Numbered from the stretch's first letter, positions 9,346 through 18,732 are shown. The stretch is 64,000 bases of DNA from Cognatundibacterium oligocarboniphilum (GCF_013377855.1 NZ_JABXYJ010000005.1:124001-188000), one strand, 5' to 3'. Notes: generated by a model not told the origin, from the sequence alone. Translations and numbers: made by a program.

Positions 9346-10077
9346 ATGTACACCGCTAGCGGAAAATCAGATAAAAATTTTCTCCTTCGGGAGCATGCGC
9401 CACTGGTCAAGCGTCTGGCTTACCAGTTGAAGGCGCGTCTGCCGCCCAGCGTGGAGGTGGATGATCTGGTTCAGGCTGGCATGATTGGCCTGCTGGATGC
9501 AGTAAACCGCTACGAAGATACCCATGGCGCTCAGTTTGAGACCTATGCCGTGCAGCGTATACGTGGCGCAATGCTGGATGAATTGCGTAATACAGACTGG
9601 TTACCGCGCGGCGTGCGGCAGAACATGCGCAAGGTGGAAAGCGCTATGAATGTACTCCAGCAGAAGCTGGGGCGTCCACCAACTGAAACAGAGGTCGCCA
9701 AATCGCTCAAATTATCTTTGGGTGAATATCAGGACATGCTGACTGATAGTGGCGGTCATCAGTTGGTGTATTACGAAGACTTTCACGATTCGGACACCAA
9801 AGAACATTTTCTCGATCATTATTGCTCGGACAGTTCCGGGGATCCTCTGCAGGATTTGCTGAACGGCGATTTCCGGGATGCTGTCATTGGTGCTATTGAC
9901 AACCTGCCTGAACGGGAAAAACTGTTGATGGGCCTTTACTACGAACAGGAATTGAATCTGAAGGAAATCGGTGCTGTGATGGGAGTTTCTGAGTCGCGCG
10001 TGTCGCAATTGCATAGCCAGGCAGTCGCCAGACTGCGTGCATATCTGAGGGAGAAGGCGTGGACTGGGCTAGCATAA
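9346..10077 (+). CDS. fliA: RNA polymerase sigma-28 factor for flagellar genes
   Basis: Directs transcription of late flagellar and chemotaxis genes and is held by FlgM until hook completion. The 243-residue protein has region 2 (HAPLVKRLAYQLKARLP, DDLVQAGMIGLLDAV, RIRGAMLDELR), region 3, and a region 4 helix-turn-helix (LKEIGAVMGVSESRVSQL). The ATG lies only 8 bases after the flhG-like gene and lacks a strong Shine-Dalgarno, which suggests coupled translation. Its last 19 bases overlap the GTG start of motC. Perfect sigma-28 sites elsewhere in this window are the expected targets. Confidence 0.97.
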   Translation: MYTASGKSDKNFLLREHAPLVKRLAYQLKARLPPSVEVDDLVQAGMIGLLDAVNRYEDTHGAQFETYAVQRIRGAMLDELRNTDWLPRGVRQNMRKVESAMNVLQQKLGRPPTETEVAKSLKLSLGEYQDMLTDSGGHQLVYYEDFHDSDTKEHFLDHYCSDSSGDPLQDLLNGDFRDAVIGAIDNLPEREKLLMGLYYEQELNLKEIGAVMGVSESRVSQLHSQAVARLRAYLREKAWTGLA

Positions 10078-10811
10078 TTGGCTTTATATTGGTGGTTGTC
10101 GGCATCTCCGTTGGCCAGGTCATGGAGGGCGGGCAGCTTTCCTCTTTAGTGCAACCGACTGCATTCGTCATTGTTGTTATTGGGACATTGGGTGCTGTGC
10201 TGATTCAGAGTCGCATGAGCACTTTCCGCCGTGGGGTGAATATGTTTCAGTGGATTGTTTCCGAGCCGGTTGATAACAGTCGTAAAAATATTCAGGATGC
10301 ATTGGTCTGGAGTGTGGTTGCGAGGCGGGAAGGATTTCTCAGTCTGGAGGGCTATATGACAGCATCAACAGATCCCTTTATCGGCAAGGGATTACGCCTG
10401 GTGATTGATGGTGTGGACCCCGGGCGGCTGAAAGATATTCTGGATGTGGATATTTCTCTTTATGAGATGGAGCAACGTCAGGCTGCTAAAGTCTGGGAAT
10501 CTGCAGGAGGTTATTCTCCGACTGTTGGTATTCTGGGTGCTGTGCTTGGTCTGATTCACGTCATGGAAAATCTGACTGATCCCGCTAAACTGGGCGGAGG
10601 GATTGCAGTTGCCTTTGTTGCCACTATTTATGGCGTCGGACTCGCAAATTTATTGTTTTTACCAGTCAGTAATAAATTAAAAGAAATTATTGCCCGTGAA
10701 GTAACCAGGCGTGAAATGCTATCGGACATTTTTTACAGCATTGCAATGGGAGATAGTCCACGTATTTTGGAGGAACGGGTTGACCATCAACGCACAACAG
10801 GGAGCAGTTGA
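10059..10811 (+). CDS. motC: Flagellar motor stator protein MotC (MotA/PomA/ExbB family)
   Basis: Proton-channel stator subunit in the inner membrane. The 250-residue product starts with GTG inside fliA, preceded by AGGGAGAAGG. Hydrophobic segments lie at about residues 5-20, 30-50, 150-170 and 185-205. The conserved PTVGILGAVLGLIHVMENL block and a cytoplasmic loop with charged residues are MotA-like. Placement directly after fliA and before motD matches the second stator set (MotCD) of pseudomonads and many betaproteobacteria. A separate motAB pair may exist outside the window. Confidence 0.92.
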   Translation: MDWASIIGFILVVVGISVGQVMEGGQLSSLVQPTAFVIVVIGTLGAVLIQSRMSTFRRGVNMFQWIVSEPVDNSRKNIQDALVWSVVARREGFLSLEGYMTASTDPFIGKGLRLVIDGVDPGRLKDILDVDISLYEMEQRQAAKVWESAGGYSPTVGILGAVLGLIHVMENLTDPAKLGGGIAVAFVATIYGVGLANLLFLPVSNKLKEIIAREVTRREMLSDIFYSIAMGDSPRILEERVDHQRTTGSS

Positions 10812-11596
10812 TGGCGAGGAAAAAGTACAAAGAGGAGGCTGATAATCATGACCGCTGGCTGGTTTCTTATGCAGATTTTATTACCTTACTGTTTGCTTTC
10901 TTTGTCGTGATGTATGCAGTTTCTTCTTTAAATGAAGGTAAGTACCGTGTCCTGTCCAATTCCTTAAACGGTGCATTCACGAATGCTCCTCCGTCTCCGA
11001 TCAGGGACGGTATGGGTATAAAAGAAAATATGGTCAAGCTGGAACCCTTACCTTTGATCAAGCCGAGGGGAAACGAAAATCTGCGCAAGGAGCGCGAGCA
11101 GATGACCAGCATGGCAAAAGACATTCTGGCTGTGCTGGAGCCTCTGGTCAGGGAAGGCAAGGTCAGAGTCAGTCAGACGAGCAAGGGGATTACGATTGAG
11201 ATCAATGCAAGTCTACTGTTTCCTACGGGAGAGGCAAAACTTAGTCCTGATTCTGAGCAGGCGCTGACCGCCATTGCTTCGGTACTGCGCCTGGATAAAC
11301 ATTCAATACAGGTCGAGGGGCATACCGATAATTTGCCCATCAGGAATTCCGCATTCCCGTCTAACTGGGAATTATCTGCCGTCCGTGCCAGTACGGTTGC
11401 CCGGTTGCTGACTGAAAATGGCGTTGATGAAACCCGCGTCACAGCGGTTGGACAGGGTGCAAAGTTTCCTGTGGCATCGAATGAGCAACCGGATGGTCGG
11501 GCAAGAAACCGTCGGGTGAGTATTACGGTGTTGGCAGTATTGCCTGAGCCGGTAGTGAATATTCCGGTTGCTTCCGGCAGCACCCCGCATCTCTGA
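10811..11596 (+). CDS. motD: Flagellar motor stator protein MotD (MotB/OmpA family)
   Basis: Stator partner of MotC that anchors the proton channel to peptidoglycan. The 261-residue product has an N-terminal basic tail, one membrane helix with the proton-binding aspartate (SYADFITLLFAFFVVMYAV), a linker, and a C-terminal OmpA-like domain with VEGHTDNLPI and GRARNRRV. I take the ATG at 10811, 6 bases after GGAG, over the in-frame TTG 3 bases earlier. It overlaps the motC stop. A bidirectional terminator follows. Confidence 0.94.
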   Translation: MARKKYKEEADNHDRWLVSYADFITLLFAFFVVMYAVSSLNEGKYRVLSNSLNGAFTNAPPSPIRDGMGIKENMVKLEPLPLIKPRGNENLRKEREQMTSMAKDILAVLEPLVREGKVRVSQTSKGITIEINASLLFPTGEAKLSPDSEQALTAIASVLRLDKHSIQVEGHTDNLPIRNSAFPSNWELSAVRASTVARLLTENGVDETRVTAVGQGAKFPVASNEQPDGRARNRRVSITVLAVLPEPVVNIPVASGSTPHL

Positions 11597-11610
11597 CTGA
11601 CTTCAGGTTC

Positions 11611-11652
11611 AATCAATAAAAAATCCCCTTGCAAAGGGGCATTTTTATTGAT
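11611..11652. terminator. Bidirectional terminator between motD and flgN
   Basis: ATCAATAAAAAATCCCCTT, a short loop, then AGGGGCATTTTTATTGAT: a GC-rich hairpin flanked by A- and T-runs that works on both strands. It separates the convergent motD (+) and flgN (-) genes. Confidence 0.9.
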
Positions 11653-11669
11653 GCAGCAACAGAATTATT

Positions 11670-12158
11670 TCAGCGCACAATGAGTCCCTTAATTGGGGAT
11701 GTCTGTATACTGGATTGACCATTCGGGCCATATAAAGAAGCGGTAGGATTACCTTGCTGGAATATGCTTAATGCGGCCTGGTTTTGGGACAGTTTGCGTG
11801 AAATTAATAATCCGTTAGTCCGGTTGTTTTCTTTTGCCTGTGCTGATAACGCCAATATGCTATCCCATAATTCTTTGATTGCATCATCCGCAACCCCGCT
11901 GCGCAGATAATCTGGCAGATTGGTCGCAGGATCACTATAACCCAGATTTTGGAAGAGAAGATTGCGCTGCCGCTCCAGATCGGACATGTTGCGAACCAGA
12001 TCATTTTTAGCAGAAATAGTCTGGGTCAGCGATTCGATATCATTATTTACAAGAGCAGTCTCTTCATCTTTCAACAATGTAGTCAGCTGATGCATGGCAA
12101 TTTTTTCATTTTGCAGGCATTGAGCAATAGATGTGACAGATGCGCTTGAATTGTTCAT
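11670..12158 (-). CDS. flgN: Flagellar export chaperone FlgN
   Basis: Cytoplasmic chaperone for the hook-filament junction proteins FlgK and FlgL. The 162-residue helical protein has the usual heptad-like N-terminal half (LLKDEETALVNND) and the family motif region NNRTNGLLISRKL, then a C-terminal LYGPNGQ tail. It lies 2 bases downstream of flgM and is co-transcribed from the sigma-28 promoter ahead of flgM. Its clients flgK and flgL are at the end of the nearby flgB-L run. Confidence 0.9.
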   Translation of the reverse strand: MNNSSASVTSIAQCLQNEKIAMHQLTTLLKDEETALVNNDIESLTQTISAKNDLVRNMSDLERQRNLLFQNLGYSDPATNLPDYLRSGVADDAIKELWDSILALSAQAKENNRTNGLLISRKLSQNQAALSIFQQGNPTASLYGPNGQSSIQTSPIKGLIVR

Positions 12159-12160
12159 CG

Positions 12161-12475
12161 TTATCGTTTTCTGGCGTTAAGTAAATCTTTTACGGTTTCC
12201 AGAAGTCCATCAGCAACTTTTTCTGAATTGACCTGAAAGCGACCTTCGGAAATTGCTAATTTGATTTCTTCAACCTTTTTGGTTTCAAACACCGCATTGC
12301 TTGCCTGCGTGCTTTGCATAGCCTGCAATTGCGTTGAAAGAGTCGAAATCTGCACGTTACTGGAAGGTGTCGGAGTCGAGATCGCTCTGTCCGGTGCCTT
12401 GTCTGTGCGCACCTGCTGGGGGCTGGCGGTATTCGTCAGCCCGGCAGTTTTATTTAATGTGTCATCAATTTTCAC
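12161..12475 (-). CDS. flgM: Anti-sigma-28 factor FlgM
   Basis: Binds and inhibits FliA until it is exported through the completed hook-basal body. The 104-residue protein has a disordered, Thr/Ser/Pro-rich N-terminal half and a C-terminal sigma-binding helical half (EEIKLAISEGRFQVNSEKVADGLL), the family hallmark. It has its own sigma-28 promoter (12520-12546), giving the known feedback loop, and is followed closely by flgN. Confidence 0.93.
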   Translation of the reverse strand: MKIDDTLNKTAGLTNTASPQQVRTDKAPDRAISTPTPSSNVQISTLSTQLQAMQSTQASNAVFETKKVEEIKLAISEGRFQVNSEKVADGLLETVKDLLNARKR

Positions 12476-12519
12476 AGCGATACCCTCGATAATGGGAATA
12501 ATCTACATCTACAATCCGG

Positions 12520-12546
12520 TTATCGGCCAGGTATTTTTAAACTTTA
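12520..12546 (-). promoter_or_regulatory. Sigma-28 promoter of flgM-flgN (perfect consensus)
   Basis: Read on the minus strand: TAAAGTTT, an 11-base spacer, then GCCGATAA. This is an exact match to the enterobacterial FliA consensus and lies about 45 bases before the flgM start, between flgM and flgA. Confidence 0.92.
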
Positions 12547-12596
12547 ATCTTGCCCTGAAAAAGATGACTGAAAGCACAATTATTAAAAATGTATTT

Positions 12597-13304
12597 TTAG
12601 TAATTTATTTCGATCACGCCTCCCGCTTTGGCAATTCCGCTGACAGTTTGCCCGTTGCTTGTCTTGGCTCTTGCAATCTGTCCCTCTGATGCGTTGCTGA
12701 GTGACTGCGCATCTGTGGCGACCTGAAACCCGGGGCCGTTGCTGATGATCCGCACGGACTGACCTTGCTGGATTACCGCAGGGCTTTTGAGATTATCGAG
12801 TCTTACAGGAGTGCCGGCAGCAATAGACAACTGTAGCGCTTTACCAATAGCCTGCTCTGGGTTGTGAATAATGCCGGGTGGCAGATTCGAGATTTCTCCC
12901 TTGATTTTATTCAGATCAATATTCCCGATGACCTGCCCCTGACTGAGTGGCCGTGCTGCCACGTAGTATTCCCCGGTGACCTGAACATTTGCCTGAATAT
13001 AGACAACCCAGTTGACCGGGGCGCTGCAGCGTACGCCCACACTGATTTTCCCACTGGTTTTGCTGCCTGGTGGCAAGAATGGGGTTGGCGCATCACATGC
13101 CGCCAGATTCAGGCGATTATCAATTTGCCCCACGGTGATATGCGCATCCCCCGGTTGCGTTGCTGACAACTGGGTCAGGAAGTCGGTTGCCATTTTTCTC
13201 AGAATCTCATGATCCTGTCTGAGTCCGTCGCTGACGTTTCCAGCCGCCAGCACTTGACCGGACAAACCGGCAATCAGGCATCCGTATGCAAATAGGTGTT
13301 TCAT
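12597..13304 (-). CDS. flgA: Flagellar P-ring assembly chaperone FlgA
   Basis: Periplasmic chaperone for P-ring (FlgI) assembly. I take the ATG at 13304, giving 235 residues with a signal peptide (MKHLFAYGCLIAGLSGQVLA) and an SAF domain with C-terminal FlgA core (QSVRIISNGPGFQV, GVIEINY end). An in-frame ATG at 13340 would add 12 residues, and the open frame runs further to 13748, but those starts bury the signal peptide. No strong Shine-Dalgarno supports either start. It diverges from flgB. Confidence 0.93.
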   Translation of the reverse strand: MKHLFAYGCLIAGLSGQVLAAGNVSDGLRQDHEILRKMATDFLTQLSATQPGDAHITVGQIDNRLNLAACDAPTPFLPPGSKTSGKISVGVRCSAPVNWVVYIQANVQVTGEYYVAARPLSQGQVIGNIDLNKIKGEISNLPPGIIHNPEQAIGKALQLSIAAGTPVRLDNLKSPAVIQQGQSVRIISNGPGFQVATDAQSLSNASEGQIARAKTSNGQTVSGIAKAGGVIEINY

Positions 13305-13481
13305 GAATGATGACCAGTTCCCGCATTGATATGACTTCATTGTAGATCGGTCTGATTTAGCCAAAGTAGGGAATAAGAGGGGAAATTGGCCTTTTCTTGC
13401 ACGATTGAAGCAGGTGGTGGCGAAGTAATATGAGACGCATGGGAAACCGTATGGTTCTGATGAGTCCGTTGGGAGAGGTTG

Positions 13482-13886
13482 ATGAGTAAGCTGGATGACT
13501 TTATGCGCTTTCATGAAACAGCACTGTCTGTTCGCGGAATGCGCCAGCAATTGCTGGCATCGAATATCGCCAATGCTGATACGCCTAATTATAAAGCGAG
13601 AGACATTGATTTCTCTTCCGTATTGAGTAATGCGCTCCATACGGATGGCAAGCAGCCTGCTGGTAATCTGAATAAGACAGACCCTCAGCATCTGGCCTCT
13701 GCGACGGATCTGGCGGGTGTTGTGCCGCAATATCGTCCAAACGGACAAGGAAATCTAGATGGCAATACTGTTGATATGGATGTGGAGCGAAATCAGTTTA
13801 CAGACAATTCGATACGCTATGAGGCCAGTCTGACCATTATTAATATGCAGATCCGCAATATGCTGGCTGCCATACAGGGGCAATAA
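13482..13886 (+). CDS. flgB: Flagellar proximal rod protein FlgB
   Basis: Proximal rod subunit. The 134-residue product shows the rod/hook N-terminal signature ([21 protein letters not shown]) and a C-terminal helix for self-assembly. The ATG at 13482 follows GGGAGAGG at good spacing; an overlapping in-frame TTG 3 bases earlier is less likely. It opens the flgBCDEFGHIJ operon. The 177-base gap before it, shared with flgA, must hold the promoters, but I could not recognise them with confidence. Confidence 0.95.
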   Translation: MSKLDDFMRFHETALSVRGMRQQLLASNIANADTPNYKARDIDFSSVLSNALHTDGKQPAGNLNKTDPQHLASATDLAGVVPQYRPNGQGNLDGNTVDMDVERNQFTDNSIRYEASLTIINMQIRNMLAAIQGQ

Positions 13887-13888
13887 TC

Positions 13889-14293
13889 ATGTCACTTTTT
13901 AATGTTTTTAATGTTGCGGGCTCAGCAATGAGTGCGCAATCCCAGCGTCTGAATGTGGTATCGAGCAATCTGGCCAATGCGGACAGTGTCACCAGTTCAG
14001 ATGGTTCGCCGTACAAGGCGAAGCAGGTGGTATTCAGCGCTGTCCCCGTCAATGGTACCGCCTCTACTGCGGTCAAAGTTTCAGAGGTCGTGGAAGATGC
14101 GGCTCCGCCGAAACTGATGTATGACCCCAAGCATCCGCTGGCCGATGAAAAGGGTTACGTTGCCATGCCTAATGTCAATGTTGTTGAGGAAATGGTGAAT
14201 ATGATCTCAGCTTCCCGCTCTTATCAGACGAACGTGGAAACCATGAATGCGGCTAAATCCATGTTGCTGAAGACCTTGACGCTCGGCCAGTGA
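13889..14293 (+). CDS. flgC: Flagellar proximal rod protein FlgC
   Basis: Proximal rod subunit of 134 residues, normal for the family. The N-terminal signature ([20 protein letters not shown]) and C-terminal assembly helix ([19 protein letters not shown]) are both clear. It starts 2 bases after the flgB stop, consistent with translational coupling, and is followed by flgD. Confidence 0.97.
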   Translation: MSLFNVFNVAGSAMSAQSQRLNVVSSNLANADSVTSSDGSPYKAKQVVFSAVPVNGTASTAVKVSEVVEDAAPPKLMYDPKHPLADEKGYVAMPNVNVVEEMVNMISASRSYQTNVETMNAAKSMLLKTLTLGQ

Positions 14294-14315
14294 TCTTTGA
14301 TGTAAAGGAATAGAA

Positions 14316-14984
14316 ATGACAAGCATACAGACAAACACCGTTGACCCATCATTATTGACGACGATGAATGGCGCCAGCTCCGGCAAATCCAGCGTGCAGG
14401 ATGCGCAGGATCGTTTCATGACCTTGCTGGTGACGCAAATGAAAAATCAGGATCCACTGAATCCGATGGACAACGCCCAGGTCACCAGTCAGATGGCGCA
14501 ATTATCAACAGTAACGGGTATTGACAAACTGAATGCCTCCGTCAATGCGCTGAATGCGAATTTCCTGGCCAGCCAGAATCTACAAGCGGCAGGGATGATC
14601 GGACATGGGGTACTCACCCCGGGGCAGGCACTGACACTGTCGGATGGAAAATCGGTGTACGCCGTTGATTTGCCGCAGGCGGCAGATAAAGCCAGTGTCG
14701 TGATCAAGGATGCTAATGGATTAGTCGTGCGGACCATGGATTTGGGCGCCTTGTCTTCTGGAACCAATAATCTGACCTGGGATGGCAAGACGGATTCAGG
14801 AGCGACTGCCGCCAACGGTAATTACACCTACACCCTGACCGCCAGTGCGCAGGGCAAGCAGATTGATGCGACCCAGCTTGCTTTTGGCATGGTGACCAGT
14901 GTCAGTTCCGGTACGCAGGGAATGAAATTAAATGTCAGTGGGATTGGCCAGATCGGAATGAGCGATATTCACCAGATTTATTAA
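14316..14984 (+). CDS. flgD: Flagellar hook-capping scaffold protein FlgD
   Basis: Caps the growing hook and guides FlgE assembly, then is discarded. The 222-residue protein has the conserved N-terminal region (QDRFMTLLVTQMKNQDPLNP) and a C-terminal FlgD Ig-like/Tudor part (NLTWDGKTDSGATAANGNYT). It sits between flgC and flgE as in other betaproteobacteria. Confidence 0.95.
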   Translation: MTSIQTNTVDPSLLTTMNGASSGKSSVQDAQDRFMTLLVTQMKNQDPLNPMDNAQVTSQMAQLSTVTGIDKLNASVNALNANFLASQNLQAAGMIGHGVLTPGQALTLSDGKSVYAVDLPQAADKASVVIKDANGLVVRTMDLGALSSGTNNLTWDGKTDSGATAANGNYTYTLTASAQGKQIDATQLAFGMVTSVSSGTQGMKLNVSGIGQIGMSDIHQIY

Positions 14985-15036
14985 GCCGCTTATAGCAGCA
15001 GAACATTTGCAGTATCAACGTTGAAGGGAAAATATC

Positions 15037-16392
15037 ATGGGTTTTCAGCAAGGTTTAAGTGGCTTGAACGCAGCCTCCAAATCACTGGACGTTATTGGCA
15101 ACAACATTTCAAATGCCAATACGGTTGGCTTTAAACAGGCTCAGGTCCAGTTTGCTGATGTCTATGCAAATTCCCTGAGCGGTGGAGCATCATCGAATAC
15201 CGTTGGAATTGGTGTTAAGGTGTCGACCATCGCACAGCAGTTTACGCAGGGAAATATCAGTTCCACGAATAATCCGCTTGATATTGCGATTAACGGTAAT
15301 GGTTTTTTCCGGATGAGTAAAAATGGGGCCATTACCTATACGCGAAATGGTCAGTTTCAGCTTGATAAGAGCGGTGCCATCGTGAATGCATCGGGGCAAA
15401 ATCTGACCGGGTATCTGGCGGATGTGAATGGCGTATTATCAACCGGTTCTGCGTCACCGATCACGATTAACACGGCAGATATCGCGCCGGCGCAGACTTC
15501 CAAAATCAGCGGTGTGATGAATCTGGATTCTCGCGAGAATGTACCGGGAACACAGATTCCTGTGACGGTTCCCCCTGTCGTTACTCCGATTGCATTTTCT
15601 CCAACTGATCCGACCTCTTATAATAAGTCAACGTCAGTGACGGTTTTTGATAGCCTCGGAAACTCGCATGTTTTACAAACTTATTATGTGCGGATTAATC
15701 CTGTCACCACACCACCGGCGACTGCCGGAACCATTGAATGGAATGTTTTTGCCACGATCGATGGTAATCGCTTTGATGCAACCGGTGCGTTGACGCCAAC
15801 AGGAACGGCCGCATCCCCCATAGGTAAGCTGGCCTTTAATAATCTGGGTAAATTAACGGGGGCCATCCCGGCGTATGCCGCTACGGATCCGCGTGCATTA
15901 AACATGATTGTTCCTGTTTCGTCAGGTGCGGTCACACCAATTAATACGACTGCCAATATTAAATTTGACTACACCAATTCAACCCAGTTTGGTTCGGATT
16001 TCAGTGTCAGCAGCATGAAACAGGACGGTTTTACGTCCGGTAAATTGTCGAAATTTAACACGGCGAAAGACGGAACAATTATAGGTAGTTACACCAACGG
16101 ACAAACCAAGGTGCTTGGGCAAGTCGTGCTGGCTTCATTTACTGATCCAAATGGCTTGCAATCTCTGGGTGATAATCAATGGGCTGAGACATCCGATTCC
16201 GGTCAATCGTTGATTGGCCCTCCGGGTTCGGGAAATATCGGTGTGCTGACCTCGTCAGCGACTGAGGATTCCAATACTGACCTGACGGGTGAATTGGTCA
16301 GCATGATTACGGCACAGCGCGTTTATCAGGCCAATGCACAAACGATTAAAACACAGGATCAGATTTTGCAGACCATCGTTAATCTGCGTTAA
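15037..16392 (+). CDS. flgE: Flagellar hook protein FlgE
   Basis: Structural subunit of the hook. The 451-residue product has the N-terminal rod/hook domain (GLNAASKSLDVIGNNISNAN), internal FlgE D2 segments, and the C-terminal assembly helix (GELVSMITAQRVYQANAQTI). A purine-rich GAAGGGAAAA element precedes the ATG. Length is within the usual range for the family. Confidence 0.97.
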   Translation: MGFQQGLSGLNAASKSLDVIGNNISNANTVGFKQAQVQFADVYANSLSGGASSNTVGIGVKVSTIAQQFTQGNISSTNNPLDIAINGNGFFRMSKNGAITYTRNGQFQLDKSGAIVNASGQNLTGYLADVNGVLSTGSASPITINTADIAPAQTSKISGVMNLDSRENVPGTQIPVTVPPVVTPIAFSPTDPTSYNKSTSVTVFDSLGNSHVLQTYYVRINPVTTPPATAGTIEWNVFATIDGNRFDATGALTPTGTAASPIGKLAFNNLGKLTGAIPAYAATDPRALNMIVPVSSGAVTPINTTANIKFDYTNSTQFGSDFSVSSMKQDGFTSGKLSKFNTAKDGTIIGSYTNGQTKVLGQVVLASFTDPNGLQSLGDNQWAETSDSGQSLIGPPGSGNIGVLTSSATEDSNTDLTGELVSMITAQRVYQANAQTIKTQDQILQTIVNLR

Positions 16393-16448
16393 TGATTGTC
16401 GGGTATGCCACTATATTTTTTTCTGCTGCAGTATTTTAAGGAGACGTT

Positions 16449-17189
16449 ATGGACCGTCTAGTTTATACCGCGATGACCGGCGCCAAGCATATCCTGGAGC
16501 AGCAGGCAACTAATTCGCATAACCTGGCGAATGCCACCACAACCGGTTTCCGGGCGCAGCTTGATTCTTTCCGTGCGGTTCCTGTTGTGGGGGCGGATAT
16601 ACCGACGCGTGCATTTGTTGTTGATGCGACGGTCGGTACCGATTTTTCGGTTGGTAGTATGCAGATGACAGGGCGTGAACTGGATGTGGCGATTCAGGGT
16701 AAAGGGTGGCTGGCAGTTGAAAAACCTGACGGTTCGGAAGCTTATACCCGTGCCGGCAGTCTGAAACTGAGTGAAAACGGTGTTTTGCAAACCTTGAGTG
16801 GCCTGAACATTGTGGGTGATGGCGGACCAATCACAGTGCCGCCGGATGTCTCTGTCACGATTGCCAAAGATGGCACCATTTCAACCGTTCCTGTCACCGG
16901 CAATCTGAATTCAGTGCAGGTGATTGGACGCCTGAAGCTGGTGAATCCTCCGGAAGAAAATCTGGTGCGTGGCGATGATGGGCTGTTTAAGACCAAGGAT
17001 AACAGTGTGCCGGATGCGGATGCTGCCGTAACGGTTGCTGGTGGCACACTTGAAGGCAGTAATGTGAATGTTGTCGATTCGATGGTGACCATGATTAATC
17101 TGGGGCGCCAGTTTGAAATGCAGATGCGGTTGTTGCAAAACGCTGAGAATAACGAGACAAAAGCCACTCAGATTATCGCTTTGAGCTGA
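16449..17189 (+). CDS. flgF: Flagellar distal rod protein FlgF
   Basis: Rod protein at the proximal-distal boundary. The 246-residue product has an atypical rod N-terminus (LVYTAMTGAKHILEQQATNS), the middle FlgE/F/G signature GWLAVEKPDGSEAYTRAGS, and a C-terminal NVNVVDSMVTMINLGRQFE helix. AAGGAG precedes the ATG. The order flgE-flgF-flgG is conserved. Confidence 0.96.
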   Translation: MDRLVYTAMTGAKHILEQQATNSHNLANATTTGFRAQLDSFRAVPVVGADIPTRAFVVDATVGTDFSVGSMQMTGRELDVAIQGKGWLAVEKPDGSEAYTRAGSLKLSENGVLQTLSGLNIVGDGGPITVPPDVSVTIAKDGTISTVPVTGNLNSVQVIGRLKLVNPPEENLVRGDDGLFKTKDNSVPDADAAVTVAGGTLEGSNVNVVDSMVTMINLGRQFEMQMRLLQNAENNETKATQIIALS

Positions 17190-17252
17190 TACGCCAAGGC
17201 GCACAATAGCGACAGATTTAATGATGCCACCTGGTGGCGATGGAGAATTCAA

Positions 17253-18035
17253 ATGATACGTTCACTCTGGATTGCCAAGACTGGGCTGGATGCACAGCAG
17301 ACGCAAATGGATGTGATCACCAATAACCTGGCAAACGTCAGTACGACGGGCTTTAAGCGCTCACGTGCTGTGTTTGAGGATTTGCTGTACCAGACTCTGC
17401 GTCAGCCGGGCGCGCAAAGCTCCCAGCAAACCCAGTTGCCATCTGGTTTGCAACTGGGTACAGGTGTGCGTCCAGTGGCAACGGAGAGAATTTTCACTCA
17501 GGGTAATCTGCAACAAACCGGTAATGCAAAAGATGTGGCGATTCAGGGGCAGGGATTTTTTTCTGTACTGATGCCGGATGGCACAACAGCATACACCAGG
17601 GACGGTTCATTCCAGATGGACAGCCAGGGACAGTTGGTCACTTCCAGTGGTTTCGTGATTCAGCCAGCCATCACGATTCCGGCAAATGCACAGACCATCA
17701 CGGTTGGCCGCGACGGCACCGTTTCTGTGACTCAGCCGGGTTCAAACACGCCGGTGCAGGTCGGCTCTTTGCAGTTGACAACCTTTATTAATCCGACCGG
17801 ACTGCTGTCGATGGGGGAAAATTTGTATGTCGAAACAGCCGCTTCCGGCAGCCCGAGCACGAATGTTCCGGGAACCAATGGCGCTGGTCTGCTGACACAG
17901 AATTTTGTGGAAACTTCCAACGTGAATGTGGCAGAGGAATTAGTCAACATGATTCAGACGCAACGCGCTTACGAAATCAACAGTAAGGCAATCACGACAT
18001 CGGATCAGATGTTGCAGAAATTGACGCAGCTCTAA
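17253..18035 (+). CDS. flgG: Flagellar distal rod protein FlgG
   Basis: Main distal rod subunit that passes through the P and L rings. The length of 260 residues is exactly typical. N-terminal signature [19 protein letters not shown], middle signature [19 protein letters not shown], and C-terminal helix [19 protein letters not shown] are all present. It is followed 16 bases later by flgH. Confidence 0.98.
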   Translation: MIRSLWIAKTGLDAQQTQMDVITNNLANVSTTGFKRSRAVFEDLLYQTLRQPGAQSSQQTQLPSGLQLGTGVRPVATERIFTQGNLQQTGNAKDVAIQGQGFFSVLMPDGTTAYTRDGSFQMDSQGQLVTSSGFVIQPAITIPANAQTITVGRDGTVSVTQPGSNTPVQVGSLQLTTFINPTGLLSMGENLYVETAASGSPSTNVPGTNGAGLLTQNFVETSNVNVAEELVNMIQTQRAYEINSKAITTSDQMLQKLTQL

Positions 18036-18051
18036 GGCCAGCGGGTAAATC

Positions 18052-18717
18052 ATGAAAATTGCAGCTTTATTGTATTGTGTTGCCACCCTTGCATTGACTG
18101 GATGTGCGGTTACGCCACCGCCGATTGTGCATCAGCCGACTTCTTTGCCTGCACAGACAGCCAAGCCGCATAAAGAAATCAATGGCGCAATTTTTCAATC
18201 AGCCAGTTATCGTCCTTTGTACGAGGATAACAAGCCGCGCATGGTGGGAGATGTGCTGACTATCTCGATCAGCGAAAAAACTTCTGCTGCCAAAGGCAGT
18301 GCTGCTTCCGCCAGCAAGTCATCTTCACTGTCTTTAACAGGACCAAAATTTTTAGGATTACCTTCAACTGGTACAGGGGCGGGTAGTTTAAATGCCAGCG
18401 GCTCTTCAAAATTTGATGAAAAAGGGGCGGAAACAGCCAGCAACAGTTTTACCGGCACGATTGCCGTGACTGTGATTGACGTGCTTCCGAATGGTAATTT
18501 GCTGGTCAGCGGGGAAAAGCAGCTGGCCTTTGATAAAGGTGCCGAATTTGTCCGTTTTTCCGGTGTTGTGAGTCCACAGACGATTGCAACGGGCAACGTT
18601 GTTCCTTCAACGCAGGTTGCTGATGCCCGTTTTGAATATCGTTCAACCACCCGGGTTGATAAGGCGGAGATCAATTCGATGCTGACACGTTTTTTCCTCA
18701 GTTTTTTACCTATGTAA
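18052..18717 (+). CDS. flgH: Flagellar L-ring lipoprotein FlgH
   Basis: Outer-membrane L-ring subunit. The 221-residue precursor has a lipoprotein signal with lipobox LTGC (acylated Cys at residue 18) and the conserved core GDVLTISISEKTSA, followed by a C-terminal region ending in LTRFFLSFLPM. It lies between flgG and flgI as expected. Confidence 0.97.
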   Translation: MKIAALLYCVATLALTGCAVTPPPIVHQPTSLPAQTAKPHKEINGAIFQSASYRPLYEDNKPRMVGDVLTISISEKTSAAKGSAASASKSSSLSLTGPKFLGLPSTGTGAGSLNASGSSKFDEKGAETASNSFTGTIAVTVIDVLPNGNLLVSGEKQLAFDKGAEFVRFSGVVSPQTIATGNVVPSTQVADARFEYRSTTRVDKAEINSMLTRFFLSFLPM

Positions 18718-18732
18718 GCAGGGGGAAATCAT

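Noticed and set aside
13388-13400. A GG...GC pattern between flgA and flgB resembling a sigma-54 promoter
   Set aside because: The spacing between GG and GC is 9 bases, not the required 10, and the flanking bases match poorly.
13305-13748. Long upstream extension of flgA to 383 codons
   Set aside because: The extension has a basic, non-family sequence and would bury the signal peptide that starts at 13304; it also overlaps flgB and its leader.
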